Shown here one piece after another: positions 36,086 to 45,786 of a DNA stretch of 64,000 bases. Each line of letters opens with the position of its first letter. The stretch's first letter is position 1. The DNA is from Aplectana chamaeleonis (taxonomy: Eukaryota > Nematoda > Chromadorea > Rhabditida > Cosmocercidae): contig JAPDOI010000273.1 of the NCBI GenBank assembly GCA_029168955.1, forward strand, positions 911,412 through 975,411, given 5' to 3'. The translations under genes were made by a program, and so were the position numbers. The notes under the pieces were generated by a model. That model saw only the letters and a list, made by a program, of their open reading frames with translations. It searched no databases and had not been told where the DNA came from.

Positions 36086-36731
36086 GTAAGCTTTTCTAGA
36101 TTATACTATATCCGTCCTCAACAAGAAAGACTGGGGATTCAGTTGTCTAACACGCAGACATTTTCTCCAATATTTCGGTCCAACCAAGTTCCGCCACTGC
36201 TGTTCGTCGGCCAAAATAGATTCCGAAACCCCGCTCATTCAATGAAGCGATACCTTTAGAAGCCATTGGTTGATTCGAAATTTCTCAGAGCTGTTTCAGA
36301 ACTGACCGGGCGTCCAGGTGATTTTAGTACTACCCCGGAACCCAGATCAGAAGTCGTTTAGCTTGAAGGCAGTGCTGCCGATGGGAACCTCCCGGCCATC
36401 TTTTGTCAAAAAACGTACGTTTTTCGAGCATTCCCTCTAGCAAGAGCGAATGCAGAGCTGCGACAGGCAAGACAGAATTTTACTGGAGCTGCAGAGAATC
36501 CATAAAGGCTCCTAAATATACCGGGTGGCCGATAAATCAAGGCGCCTACTTCTTCGTATCTGCAGTTTATAGGACGGGTTTTCCCAAGATTGCTTGTGGC
36601 GTCGGCGACAAAAACGGCCAAGACGGTCAATCCTTCCTCCAACCTAGTGAAATTGCTTCCTAAAGTCGGCGAATACAATGGGTCCATTGCACCGAGTAAC
36701 CACAGCTCACACTGTGAACAACCGCAAGGTG

Positions 36732-37896
36732 TTAAAGGCAGCATACACGCTCGCAAACATGGTCGAGATATCAGCATAAATAGGCCTGCACGGCCCCTAC
36801 CATGTCGTGAACGACGTTTGAAGCGCTGAAAACCATCCAGGATGACAGTATCTGACCATCCCTGTCACGTACGCCCGTATTTTCACACCCCTTTGAGTAA
36901 CAGAATGAAAAGTTGAACTTGAGAAAACATGTGGCAACTTAGAGTGATAGCACTATCAAAGGGGAGTGCACGAGAGAAACAGCTCGATTTACTTGAATAT
37001 TACCTGTCTATACACCCCTAAACTCTCATTCACTTTCGAGAATGCCGCTCTACTCCGGATGGCTTTTGAAAGTGGAGGATTCCATCAGTGCACAAACATG
37101 TAATATCCAGGTAAATAGAGCTGTTTCTCTCGTGCACTCCCATTTGACAGTGCTATCACTCTCAATTATCACGTGTTTCCTCAAGTTTAACTTTTCATTC
37201 TGTTACTCGAAGGGGTGTGAAAATACGGGCGTGCGAGACATAATTGCTCAAATATTGTCATCCTGGAAGATTTTTAGCGCTTGAGACGTCGTTGACGACA
37301 TGGTATAGTGGATCCATCCACGGCAGAGACCGATGCACAACCCCTGCCGCCGGTGGTGGTGGGCGCCCGGTGGAAGGGCATCGATCGATTGCTGGCCGCA
37401 CAGCTGATCAGCACCATTGCATTTTCCTCTTTTCATCCCTCTTCTGCTTTCTCCTTCCACTTTTCTATCCTTTTCTTCCTTTTGTTAGTTTCTCCATCAT
37501 TAACGAAGCGTTCTCATTGCCGGTGCGTTTGATTCACGTATCTCCGTCAACAAACTACGTGATGTTAAAACTTTTTAATGCAGATTCTTTTTTTAGATTA
37601 ATATTCCATCGCACACGCAATTAGAACACCAAGTTAATAATGGAGGAAGAGAAAAGGTAGGAGATAGATAGAAATATGGAAGGAGAAAGTAGAAGAGGGA
37701 TGAAAAGAGGAAAATGCGTTGGTGCTGGTCAGCTGTGCGTCCGGCAATCGATCGATGCCCTTCAGCCGGGCGCCCACCACCACCGCAGGCAGGGGTTGTG
37801 CATCGGTCCCTGCCGTGGATGGATCAACTAGGGGCCGTGCGGGCCTGTTTATGCTGATATCTTGACCATGTTTGCGAGTGTGTATGCTGCCTTTAA
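36732..37896. mobile_element. TTAA-flanked compound foldback
   Basis: Outer element 36736-37892 (1,157 bp) starts AGGCAGCATACACGCTCGCA and ends with its near-exact complement, flanked by TTAA at 36732-36735 and 37893-37896. Inside lie two further foldbacks placed end to end: 36802-37312 (arms starting TACCATGTCGTGAACGACG) and about 37312-37832 (arms with GATCCATCCACGGCAG and CCGATGCACAACCCCTGCC). Without them the outer element would be a short palindrome centred on GGCCCCTAGGGGCC. No protein is encoded; the open frames at 37244-37624 lie in the arms. TTAA suggests a piggyBac-like mobiliser. Confidence 0.8.
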
Positions 37897-37916
37897 TGAA
37901 AATGATGGAGCTATGA

Positions 37917-38089
37917 AATTAGCTCGGGACAGGGTCTCTCTACACACCGAGGGAGGTGATGTCTGGCCCTTCGCGACTCTAATTCCACTCGGGACCGCTT
38001 CGCTTGCATTGAGTGGCGTGACGTGTCGAACCGCAAAAAGGGGACAATTCCTCCCCACGTGAGTAGAGAGCCCCTGTCCCAATTAGCTC
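37917..38089. mobile_element. 155-bp MITE with perfect 9-bp TSD
   Basis: Element 37926-38080 begins GGGACAGGGTCTCTCTACAC and ends GTAGAGAGCCCCTGTCCC. The perfect duplication AATTAGCTC occupies 37917-37925 and 38081-38089. A 9-bp TSD with short inverted ends suggests a Mutator-like mobiliser. Relatives: a half copy at 2868-2940 and a diverged copy at 59842-59985. Confidence 0.92.
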
Positions 38090-38261
38090 AGCTCTGTCCA
38101 GAACTTTCACCCTTCCTTACAGAGGACACGCAAAAGGCGCGATTCAAAGCGCAGAGTGGACGACCTCATACTGCGAATTAATGGAGACCCTGTCGTCAAC
38201 AAGAAGCCTGATAACTATCAGTTTCCTAAATTTTTGAACTTAATGGCTCAACCTGGACTAT

Positions 38262-38645
38262 GTGAAGAAAAGCGAATCCCTGTGGAATATAAGGGGGCAA
38301 GAAATCAGCCTGTTGGAAAAAACACACGCGATTTGTAACAAATTTATCAACGAAACACTCACAGTAGTCACAATTAGCCAAGAAACAAGCAAGAAAATCG
38401 TAAATTACGAATCATTGTCGAAAACATACGTGTACAGGAAGAAGGGCGAGACAGTGCCTATCGCGTGCGAAGCGTGCACCCGAAATGAGGTTCGACGCTC
38501 ACGAAACCCATTTCCAAGGGAGGCATACGACATACTCTTGAGTCAGGACTCAGATGTCGGCAATGTAGTCGTTTTACTTACCCGAATTGCGGCATTGGTC
38601 CCGTCCCCCTCGAGGCACCGCGCAACCGCTGGCGGCCCCTGGTGA
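38262..38645 (+). other. Unrecognised 127-codon open frame
   Basis: A frame from ATG 38262 to a stop at 38643, overlapping a 60-codon frame at 38156-38338. Content is mixed and fairly protein-like (KTHAICNKFINETLTVV, EACTRNEVRRSRNPF) with no family I recognise, no signal peptide and no transmembrane segment. It could be an exon or chance. Confidence 0.18.
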
Positions 38646-40442
38646 TGTTCGGCACCTGGTCACTACACCTGTCAGAATACCGGCCGCGCCGCGTATCGGT
38701 GGGCAGAGAACTTGGGCCCCATGCGACAGCCCATAAAATCCAGAGGGTCTCGTCGCCCAGGCTTCGAGATTCAGCGGCTTGTCTCAAGTGTGGCTTGTCG
38801 CCTGAGTATTAATCAGCTGCTCGCCCGTGACAGTCTCTACCGCGCCCCCGACAGCTACTACCGCGGGCGACAAAACTTTGAGTTAAGGGCTACACGGCCA
38901 CTACTCGATAGCACCAACGGTTTTTTAGCTCGGCGTTGAGGGACTTTCTCTCTGATTCGGCTCCGAAGGAGCTTCGATCGATTATTCGAGATTGTTTGTA
39001 CATTTGTTGGCTCAACGTCTGTTTCATAGAAGTCAGATGGTTGGGAAAGTTTTCAAAAAATGTTCCAGATCAAGCTTGGAAGTTCTCCATGGGGGTTACT
39101 TGAAGTACTGGCCACATTTTTTCAAATATTTAAGTTAGGTTGCGCACCCTAAATGGCTTTCTGACTACTGCGGCCTTGGCTATACCTCAGAATAGCCACA
39201 CACAGACCCCAGTTTTGGGGTCAGCACCCTGAATAACTTCAATTTAAGTGTCCACAGCAAAATTCAATTTTAGATTAGGAGGTAGCTTTCCGGAATGCAC
39301 CACGAAATATTCATCAGCTTTTTAGAGTCAATGTTTGCCATTTGACGTTTCCTAGTAAGGAGACATCTTAAGCGATAAAGACAACTGAATGCAAATAGGT
39401 GTTCTTGCAGTTCTTTTTCGTTGCGCCATCGTGCCTTTCGCTGGTACCAGACTGCGGTCCCACTATCGATGAAATAGTGAGAGTGAAGATCGTGGACATG
39501 CTGAATCGAAATCTTAAAAGAAACCCGGTTAGTGAATTTGGGAATATTCAACTTTGGGTCTTAAAAATTGAAAATGATCTTCTTCCGTGATGTTATGCTA
39601 TTTGATCTTCATGATCTTCCGTATATCCTACCTTACTTGCCATCACATCAATTCGCTTCCGAATACCAGGGAGGAATATATAGTCGGGTATCTATCTGGA
39701 ATCCGGAACCCGGATCTCTTTGAAATTGGAACACGGTGAATCCCAAATCTGATTAAAAAAATGAAAAATCTGTTAATTCGATAGAGACGGTTTATATTGA
39801 ACCGGCAAATCAGATGACATCCGGAAACCGATAAATGACATAATGAGTCCTATTTTCTAATATCAGAAACGCGTAACACTTTTCGAATAAAACAAATATT
39901 GAGATTAGAAGCTAAAAACACCAAACAAAACTCTCTTTGAATGAGAAGTCTCAGTTTTTTTTCCGTCTCATATGTCAGCGGCCACATCATAAGTCGGGGC
40001 TCTAATGCATGCAGCGTAAAACTTTATGCCCTATAAACCCTAATTCTCTGGGACTACCTGAACTTCTCGGAAGTTTCTCGCTTTGAAACTAACATCAATG
40101 TTCTCAGCAAGTAGGAAATCCTCTCTACGCCTGGTTTAGGCAACTTTTAACATGCGGTTCATCATTTTTATTATCTGAGAAGAAAGTGCACCCTCTTCAA
40201 ACATAATTTTCACCATACGACCTCTTCAGGTTGTGCGTGTTCTCTAGGGCTTCACCATTGCGAAGTGGGTACTGGCCTATGACTCATTCAACATAACATT
40301 TTCCACCATATTCTAGTAACCGAGAAAATTTAGTCGCGGAAAAAGCTCATATCAGCGCTTACACCCAGACTGTGTAGCCAATTGAGAAAAAACCGCGATG
40401 AATTGGCGAAACTAATAGTAAAAGATGTATTGAAGGCCAAGG
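38646..40442. other. No gene recognised
   Basis: No supportable gene or repeat. GC-rich to about 38880, AT-rich after. A 63-codon frame at 39399 and a 93-codon antisense frame overlap each other and are unrecognised. Confidence 0.4.
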
Positions 40443-40524
40443 TTAGAGACTCTTTCTTACGATCTCACACATTTGGGGGAAGTTCCCGAGGACAATAGAC
40501 CTGTTTTGGTCGTTATCACTCGAT

Positions 40525-40581
40525 CGGAGGGAGAGGAGCGAGACGTCCCTCCGGAGGGGGACGTCTCGCTCCTCTCCCCCC
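40525..40581. repeat. Perfect 20-bp-arm hairpin
   Basis: GGAGAGGAGCGAGACGTCCC is followed after about eight bases by its exact complement, with partial pairing beyond. The stem is GC-rich and very stable. The neighbourhood also has a GGGGGAAGTTCCCG palindrome at about 40476, as found in the short element at 40939. Confidence 0.85.
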
Positions 40582-40938
40582 GAATTATGCACAACGATAA
40601 GGCGTTCGAAACAGTCAACTCGGGGGGAGAACAAGGGAAGTTTCACGGTTGTTCCCATGGCCTCCCCTCGAACATGATGAACGCGAAAACAAAGCCGCAG
40701 CGTATACGGTGATGCAGACGGGCTAGTCGCAAGGTGGTCTCGCACCTCACAAGTTGGGGTAGATCTGCCACCAAGGACTACGTAAGGCATCTCTGTCTGG
40801 TTTTCAGAGGAGCTAATAAGCTTCTCTATAACCATTAGTCAGAGGTGAATATTTTTGAACCGATAGCAGTTTTTCAGGAGCAGGAGACTCGAAAACAACG
40901 GGTTCTAGCAAGCTAATTTTTTGATCAATCATTCAACA

Positions 40939-41128
40939 ATGGGAAAATCAGCAGTCGGAAGGTCGCGGAAGACCTGAAGTCGGGAGAACAAGAGAACTCC
41001 TGCTGTGGGAACTTCCCCATTACTCTGCTGTCGAGACGTCCCTCTTCGCCTCCCCCAATTAGGGAAGTTCCCCAGTTGTTTCGAGGAAGTTCTGCTGTCG
41101 TGCTCGGAACTTCCCCACGAATATCTGA
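40939..41128 (+). repeat. Short GGGAACTTCCCC element, copy 1
   Basis: About 190 bases running from ATGGGAAAATCAGCAGTCGG to CCCCACGAATATC, about 95% identical to 45560-45752. It contains several near-palindromes of the GGGGAACTTCCCC form. No flanking duplication is visible here. Confidence 0.8.
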
Positions 41129-41147
41129 GATAGGAAGAGTCCATTAA

Positions 41148-41441
41148 ATGCCCGCGCAATCTTATGAGGAGAGGCAAGGACTACATGGTTTGGCTCCACT
41201 GGAACTCCAGTTTGACCGCCTATCAGATCAGATCTCATCGGATAGTATTCCAAAAAACCCATTCGGTCAGAAAATGAAGCTCACTCCAAGACTGCAGCGC
41301 CCACATCGATTTGCACTGCTGGACTTCGCCAAAGGAAGACCTAGCGAATACCTGACGTTATTAACCTTTTCACTCGACATCAACCACATTCAGAACCGCC
41401 AATGTTTTATGTACCTACGAGTGAAAGTTCCACTTCGATAG
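41148..41441 (+). other. Unrecognised 97-codon open frame
   Basis: A frame starting MPAQSYEERQG, with no family or motif I recognise, lying between a short repeat and a dispersed repeat. Probably chance. Confidence 0.12.
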
Positions 41442-41471
41442 ATCAGATGGAGATATATCCATTCTCCCTCA

Positions 41472-41590
41472 TTTTGAGCCATGGCCTATTGGACTTACCA
41501 TAACAAAACATCCTTATAACTGCCATCCTCTGTCATGACCGACCGCTCCGCTCCTTACTCCTCCCGGATTCATCTGAACAATCCTTATAC
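41472..41590 (+). repeat. GAGCCGGTCGAAGT dispersed repeat, diverged copy 3
   Basis: TTGAGCCATGGCCTATTGGACTTACC...TGTCATGACCGACCGCTCCG parallels the copies at 23628 and 34702 but with larger indels in the middle. Confidence 0.5.
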
Positions 41591-41609
41591 TTAAAGCAGT
41601 TATGTCCCG

Positions 41610-41611
<2 letters not shown>

Positions 41612-41688
<77 letters not shown>

Positions 41689-41690
41689 TG
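41612..41690. repeat. (TG)n dinucleotide microsatellite
   Basis: About 79 bases of TG repeat with one TA interruption near the end. Open frames through it are artefacts. Confidence 0.97.
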
Positions 41691-41888
41691 CATGTGTCCC
41701 GCATATCTTAGGAATGGCCGATCAAAACTTGTATGAAATGGTACCAACATTTAGGTGGGTGCGACATTTATCGATTACCAAAAATCAGCCTGAGTCACCT
41801 CTTACGTGCCTCGGGGCAACCGAGTTTGTCCGTGGAGCGCACTTTTGGCCGTGGGTCATGATAATCTCTGCGAGTCTAGCGATGCAAA

Positions 41889-42780
41889 AATGCAGGGCGT
41901 CATAAAGGAGTGCAGGACCCCAGTGAGGGTGTGCAAGAAGTCATAGAAAGTGTGCAGGACCCTAATCGGAGTGTGCAGGACGTCATAGAAAGTGCGCAGG
42001 CCCTAAGTAGGAATGTGCAGGACCCCAGCGGAAGTGTGCAGGACGTCATAGAAAGTGTGGAGGACTCCAGTGGGGTGTGCAGGGCGTCATGGAAAGTGTG
42101 CAGGACCCCAGCGGAAGTGTGCAGGACGTCGTAGAAAGTGTGCAGGACCCCAGTGGGAGTATGCACGACGTCATAGAAAGTGTGCAGGACCTTGGTGGAA
42201 GTGTGTGCAGGACATCATAGAAAATGTGCAGGTCCCCAGCGGGAGTGTGCAGGACGTCATTGAAAGTGTACAGGACCCCAAAGGAAGTGTGCCGGACGTC
42301 ATAGAAATTGTGCAGGACCCCAGCGGAGTGTGCAGGACATCGTAGAAAATGTGCAGGACCCCAGAGGAAGTGTGCAGGACGTCATAGAAAGTGTGCAGGA
42401 CTCCCGGTGGAAGTGCGCAGGACATCATAGAAAATGTGCAGGTCCCCAGCGGGAGTGTGCAGGACGTCATAGAAATTGTGCAGGGCCCCAGCTGGAGTAG
42501 GCAGGACATAATAGAAAATGTGCAGGTCCTAAGTAGGAGTGCGCAGGACGTCATTGAATGTGTGCAGGACCCCAACGCGAGTGTGCAGCACGTCACAGAT
42601 AGTGTGCAGGACCCAAATGGTAGGGTGCAGGACGTCATAGAGGGTGCGCAGGTCCCCAGTGGGAGTGTGCAGGACCCCAGTGGGAGTGTGCAGGGCGTCA
42701 TAGAAAATGCACAGGTCACGAGTGGGAGTGTGCAGGTCATCAAAAGTTAGCAGGACCGCAGTGGGAGTGTGCAGGACGTT
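41889..42780 (+). repeat. 42-bp minisatellite inside the Helitron
   Basis: About 20 copies of a 42-bp unit made of two related 21-mers, AGTGTGCAGGACCCCAGTGGG-like and AGTGTGCAGGACGTCATAGAA-like, roughly alternating. The same array, inverted, is at 63060-64000. Because 42 and 21 are multiples of three, long frames such as those at 42171-42750 stay open; they are not genes. Confidence 0.92.
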
Positions 42781-43260
42781 ACCAAGAGTGAAGAATTTGA
42801 AAAAAGGTTTTTTTAATTTTTTAATGCTAAATCTTAACCTTTTGTGGAGAAGAAAACAGATTAGAAAACATGAATTTTGAGAAGCGTGCGACGCGTTTCG
42901 AGATTGACGCAGAACTCCTGAGACATTTTCTTGCCAGTTTTAGGAAACAAGCAGCAGGTCCACTTCCGCACCTTATCTCTTCGCCACTCATTGCAACCGC
43001 TCAGTCATTTCTGATTCCCTAACTTCCAAAAACCAGTTTTTTATATGTTGCAAGTCTGAGCTTATCAAAATCTGCACCACAAAAACATAAACAAACCACC
43101 TACTAATTTCATTCATTGAGAACAAGGGCATGATGTTGGTGAACTAGGGAAACATCATATAAAATGAGAATGCGTTTGTCCTTATCATGATAAGACGGTA
43201 AGGCGAGATTAATAGCTTGTGAACTCTACAAATTGGAAGAAAGGGCAGTGGGTAGCGACG

Positions 43261-44096
43261 TACTCTGCCAATTCGAGACTTGATGCTTCGGCGAAAGCGG
43301 CCTTTATCACGCTTTGTTATCATAAGGCATCAAATTCACCTTTAGCGCCGTCATGAAAGCTTATCCGCGCAAAGGGTGAATTTGCTGAGCGGTCGGATAT
43401 CAGTCAGCGCAAAGAGTGAAAATACCGCCAGCGCTAACATGTTAATGCATATCAGTTGTTGAGCGGCTGGATACCACTCAGCGCAAAGGGTGAAATTACC
43501 GCCGTTGCTGGCATCTCAGAAATTTCTAAACAAATGAAAACATCCCAGCGAAAACATGATAAAACGAATAATCACGTCTCAATGTGTTTACTATGATCAC
43601 CGCCGGTATAAAAACAGCCTCATCCCACCAGAGTCCTCATTCGGCATTCTGCTGCCGGCCCTGAAAGGTGACTTCGGGTCACTCTCCGGAGGCCAGCATA
43701 ATTTTGGTTGCTGGGAGGATACAGTGGGTATCCTCACGACGGGGACGAGTTACGCCGGGGTCCGCAGAGGTGGCTCTCACCGCAGACCTCGGTGAAGAAT
43801 ACGCTCATCTTGCGGACAAGGGGGCTTCCTTGCTGTGGACCTTCAAATTCGTGAAATTTTCGGGGTAATTCACCCATTTTTCGAGGTTAATTCACCTCAT
43901 TTTCGGGGTAAATTGACCCTCTCTCGCTGCCAGTTCCGGCACCATTTTCACGGGAAATTCACCTCATTCTCACCTTCTCCTAGCGGCAAATTCACCCATA
44001 CAGTGAATTTAGCGCGGCAAATTAAGACTTCATGCCGACTTATACATGAGCATCAAGTCTCTTTGCTGCGGCATCAAGTCTCGAATTGGCAGAGTA
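43261..44096. mobile_element. 832-bp TA-flanked element inside the Helitron
   Basis: Element 43263-44094 has perfect 24-bp inverted ends starting CTCTGCCAATTCGAGACTTG. TA flanks it at 43261-43262 and 44095-44096. Helitron copy 2 has the unoccupied site at 62587-62588 (CCCTTACGTCGCTACCC), where only one TA is present, so the insertion is directly demonstrated. TA targeting fits the Tc1/mariner group. The inside is non-coding and holds repeated GCGCAAAGGGTGAA and GGTAATTCACC phrases and a TATA-bearing module (43597-43750). Near the right end GCATCAAGTCTC is repeated directly. Confidence 0.93.
43597..43750 (+). promoter_or_regulatory. TATA-box module shared with 5.0 kb
   Basis: CGGTATAAAAACAGCCTCATC is followed by CAGAGTCCTCATTCGGCATT, CTGCCGGCCCTGAAAG and CACTCTCCGGAGGCCAGCAT, in the same order as at 5025-5210. 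It lies inside the TA-flanked element, so the 5.0-kb occurrence may be a remnant of a related element. Whether it drives transcription is unknown. Confidence 0.4.
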
Positions 44097-44375
44097 AGGG
44101 AAGGAAGTGCAGAAGGGGTTGTAAATCTTTATGCCGGTAGCAACCGACGATTTACTGCTGGCTTCTTATGTTTTGCTTGATCCCACATTGTGATACCCCA
44201 CGGCCTGCTGTAAATGTACGGCACCCTGCTCTGCTCAGGAGAGTCCATACCTACGTACAGCAATCTTTCGGTTAGACGGAAGTCAGTCACCACCGTCTCT
44301 AACTAACTAATCCGTCTCAGGTAGTTGGCTCACGCAAAAGTTTCTGTGAGCGAAAACTTCGCTAGGTCTCGCTAG

Positions 44376-45525
44376 TACAGTCTTTGAGTTCCGCTGTAGA
44401 GAATCCTCTGTGATAACCACTTGATCGGTATGAGCTCAAATGGTCACACGGCTGATGTATAATAACGATTGCTACTCATGTCTTCCTAACTTTCAAAAGC
44501 TGATTTAATTACTAATATGAAGTCGTGGAGCACTCTTCACGCTGCACTTGGACCTTTGCTATGGTGCAATAGAGTGTTTATTAAACCTTGCTCCGTTTTT
44601 TCTTCTTCACAATTCGTGAGGGATCTGGCCAGGTATCACAGCTAAAGTTTTTGTACCAACCAAAAGCAAACAATGCTGTAAAGTGCTTTGTCATCTGCTG
44701 TGGTCAACGGAAAGAGTTAATTTGTTTCGAATATGATTGATATGCAATTTGATCCAGTTCTCCACTAGGTGCGTCCCGGAAAATATTAAACTGCCATTGT
44801 GTTTTGAATTTTGTTGGGACATGTTGTATTCCCAGGGCGTGCATAAAGTTTTGAAGTTTTGACATATTCTTATTAAATAACAAGAGAGACTACCAGCTGA
44901 AAAAGGCCAAGTTAAAGTGTTTTGAATTTTTCTACATGCCGAAAACGATCCAGGGTGGGTATATGTTTTGACGCTCGCTGTATATGGGGCCACTAGGAAC
45001 TCAAATTTCGAATTTTAGATGGAGACTATGAAATTTCCGTAATCTGAATACCACGAACACCTCAATCCACTTCCTGTCTCAAATACCCAACACATAGGCA
45101 AAAAATTAATCACCAAGCTGTTCGGACAAGTCTGCTGTAATAGAGGAAAACCACACGAAAAAATCCTTTTCGGAAACTTCCCGTTGACGGAAACATTGCT
45201 TAAACAATCGACTAAAACCAGAATTTGATATCAAGATTTTTTTCGATGGTTGATCTGATTATATTGAAAATCTGATAATACGAGATTTTCAATGATTAGA
45301 ATAGGCACCTCCTGCTGACAAATTTTGTTTTGTATCTCGTCAAGCCGCCCCAGGAAAATATCTTGGCATGGCGGAAACAAAGCCCGCTGCGGTTTACCAA
45401 ACCGACAAATACATCATGAGCTTTAAAGGTAGTATATGACTGCGAACTGGAAAAATATGCCGAATATTTGGCCGTGAAAGTCGGGTCTGACAGTTGGCGC
45501 ATTGAAGGAATGCGCGTGAATGGAA
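44376..45525. other. No gene recognised
   Basis: Host or older repeat sequence right of the Helitron. A phrase near 44970 (TTTTGACGCTCGCTGTATAT) recurs in modified form near 62190, suggesting an old element end. A 100-codon minus frame (44993-44691) is unrecognised. Confidence 0.35.
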
Positions 45526-45786
45526 TGGCTCTGGAGACTCAAGTGTGAGCATTTTGAGTATGGGAAAATCAGCAGTCGGAAGGTCGCGGGAAGACCTGCA
45601 GTCGGGAGAACAAGAGAACTCCTGCTGTGGGAACTTCCCCATTACTCTCTGCTGTCGAGACGTCCTCTTCTGCCTCCCCCAATTAGGGGAAGTTCCCCAG
45701 TTGTTTCGAGGGAAGTTCTGCTGCCGTGCTCGGGAACTTCCCCACGAATATCTGGCTCTGGAGACTCAAGTGTGAGCATTTTGAGT
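45526..45786 (+). mobile_element. 193-bp short element flanked by a 34-bp duplication
   Basis: The insert 45560-45752 is the second copy of the repeat at 40939-41128. Both sides carry the same 34 bases, starting TGGCTCTGGAGACTCAAGTG, at 45526-45559 and 45753-45786 without mismatch. The element has no coding capacity and no clear terminal inverted repeats or poly(A). Its interior is rich in GGGAACTTCCCC-like near-palindromes (four to five). The mobilising machinery is unknown. A 34-bp TSD is far longer than usual for DNA transposons. Confidence 0.85.

Larger units (their letters stand above)
35540..36546 (+). repeat. Right arm of the ~1-kb inverted duplication
   Basis: Reverse-complement partner of 29822-30785. 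The outer end is CGGGTGGCCGATAAATCAAGGCGCC at about 36522-36546. TA follows it, and TA also stands next to the left arm's outer end, so a TA duplication is possible but one base is unaccounted for. The promoter, start codon and 5' splice site of the left arm are conserved here on the plus strand, pointing outward. Confidence 0.85.
41865..44375 (+). mobile_element. Non-autonomous Helitron with minisatellite, copy 1
   Basis: The right end reads GAGCGAAAACTTCGCTAGGTCTCGCTAG and stops at 44375: a small hairpin (AGCGAA...TTCGCT), eight spacer bases and CTAG, followed by host T. This is the Helitron 3' signature (hairpin, about 10 bases, CTRR, then T). A second, opposite copy ends identically at 62325, also followed by T on its strand. 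The proposed 5' end, TCTCTGCGAGTCTAGCG at 41865 after an A, is a best guess, as copy 2 runs out of the window. No Rep/helicase is encoded. The element contains a 42-bp minisatellite (41889-42780) and a later TA-flanked insertion. Confidence 0.75.

Noticed and set aside
36517..36546. Start of a complete mariner element with CGGGTGGCCGATAAA end
   Set aside because: No matching inverted end or transposase frame was found downstream; the phrase is simply the outer end of the 1-kb inverted arms.
42171..42750. 190-codon and 119-codon open frames across the 42-bp array, with Cys/Thr-rich repeats resembling a repetitive protein
   Set aside because: The repeat period is a multiple of three, so frames stay open on both strands; the same occurs at 63099-63963 in the inverted array. 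No start context, splice sites or flanking coding sequence.
41889..42780. CRISPR array
   Set aside because: Regular units, but no unique spacers and no cas genes; units vary by substitution as in a minisatellite, inside a eukaryotic Helitron.
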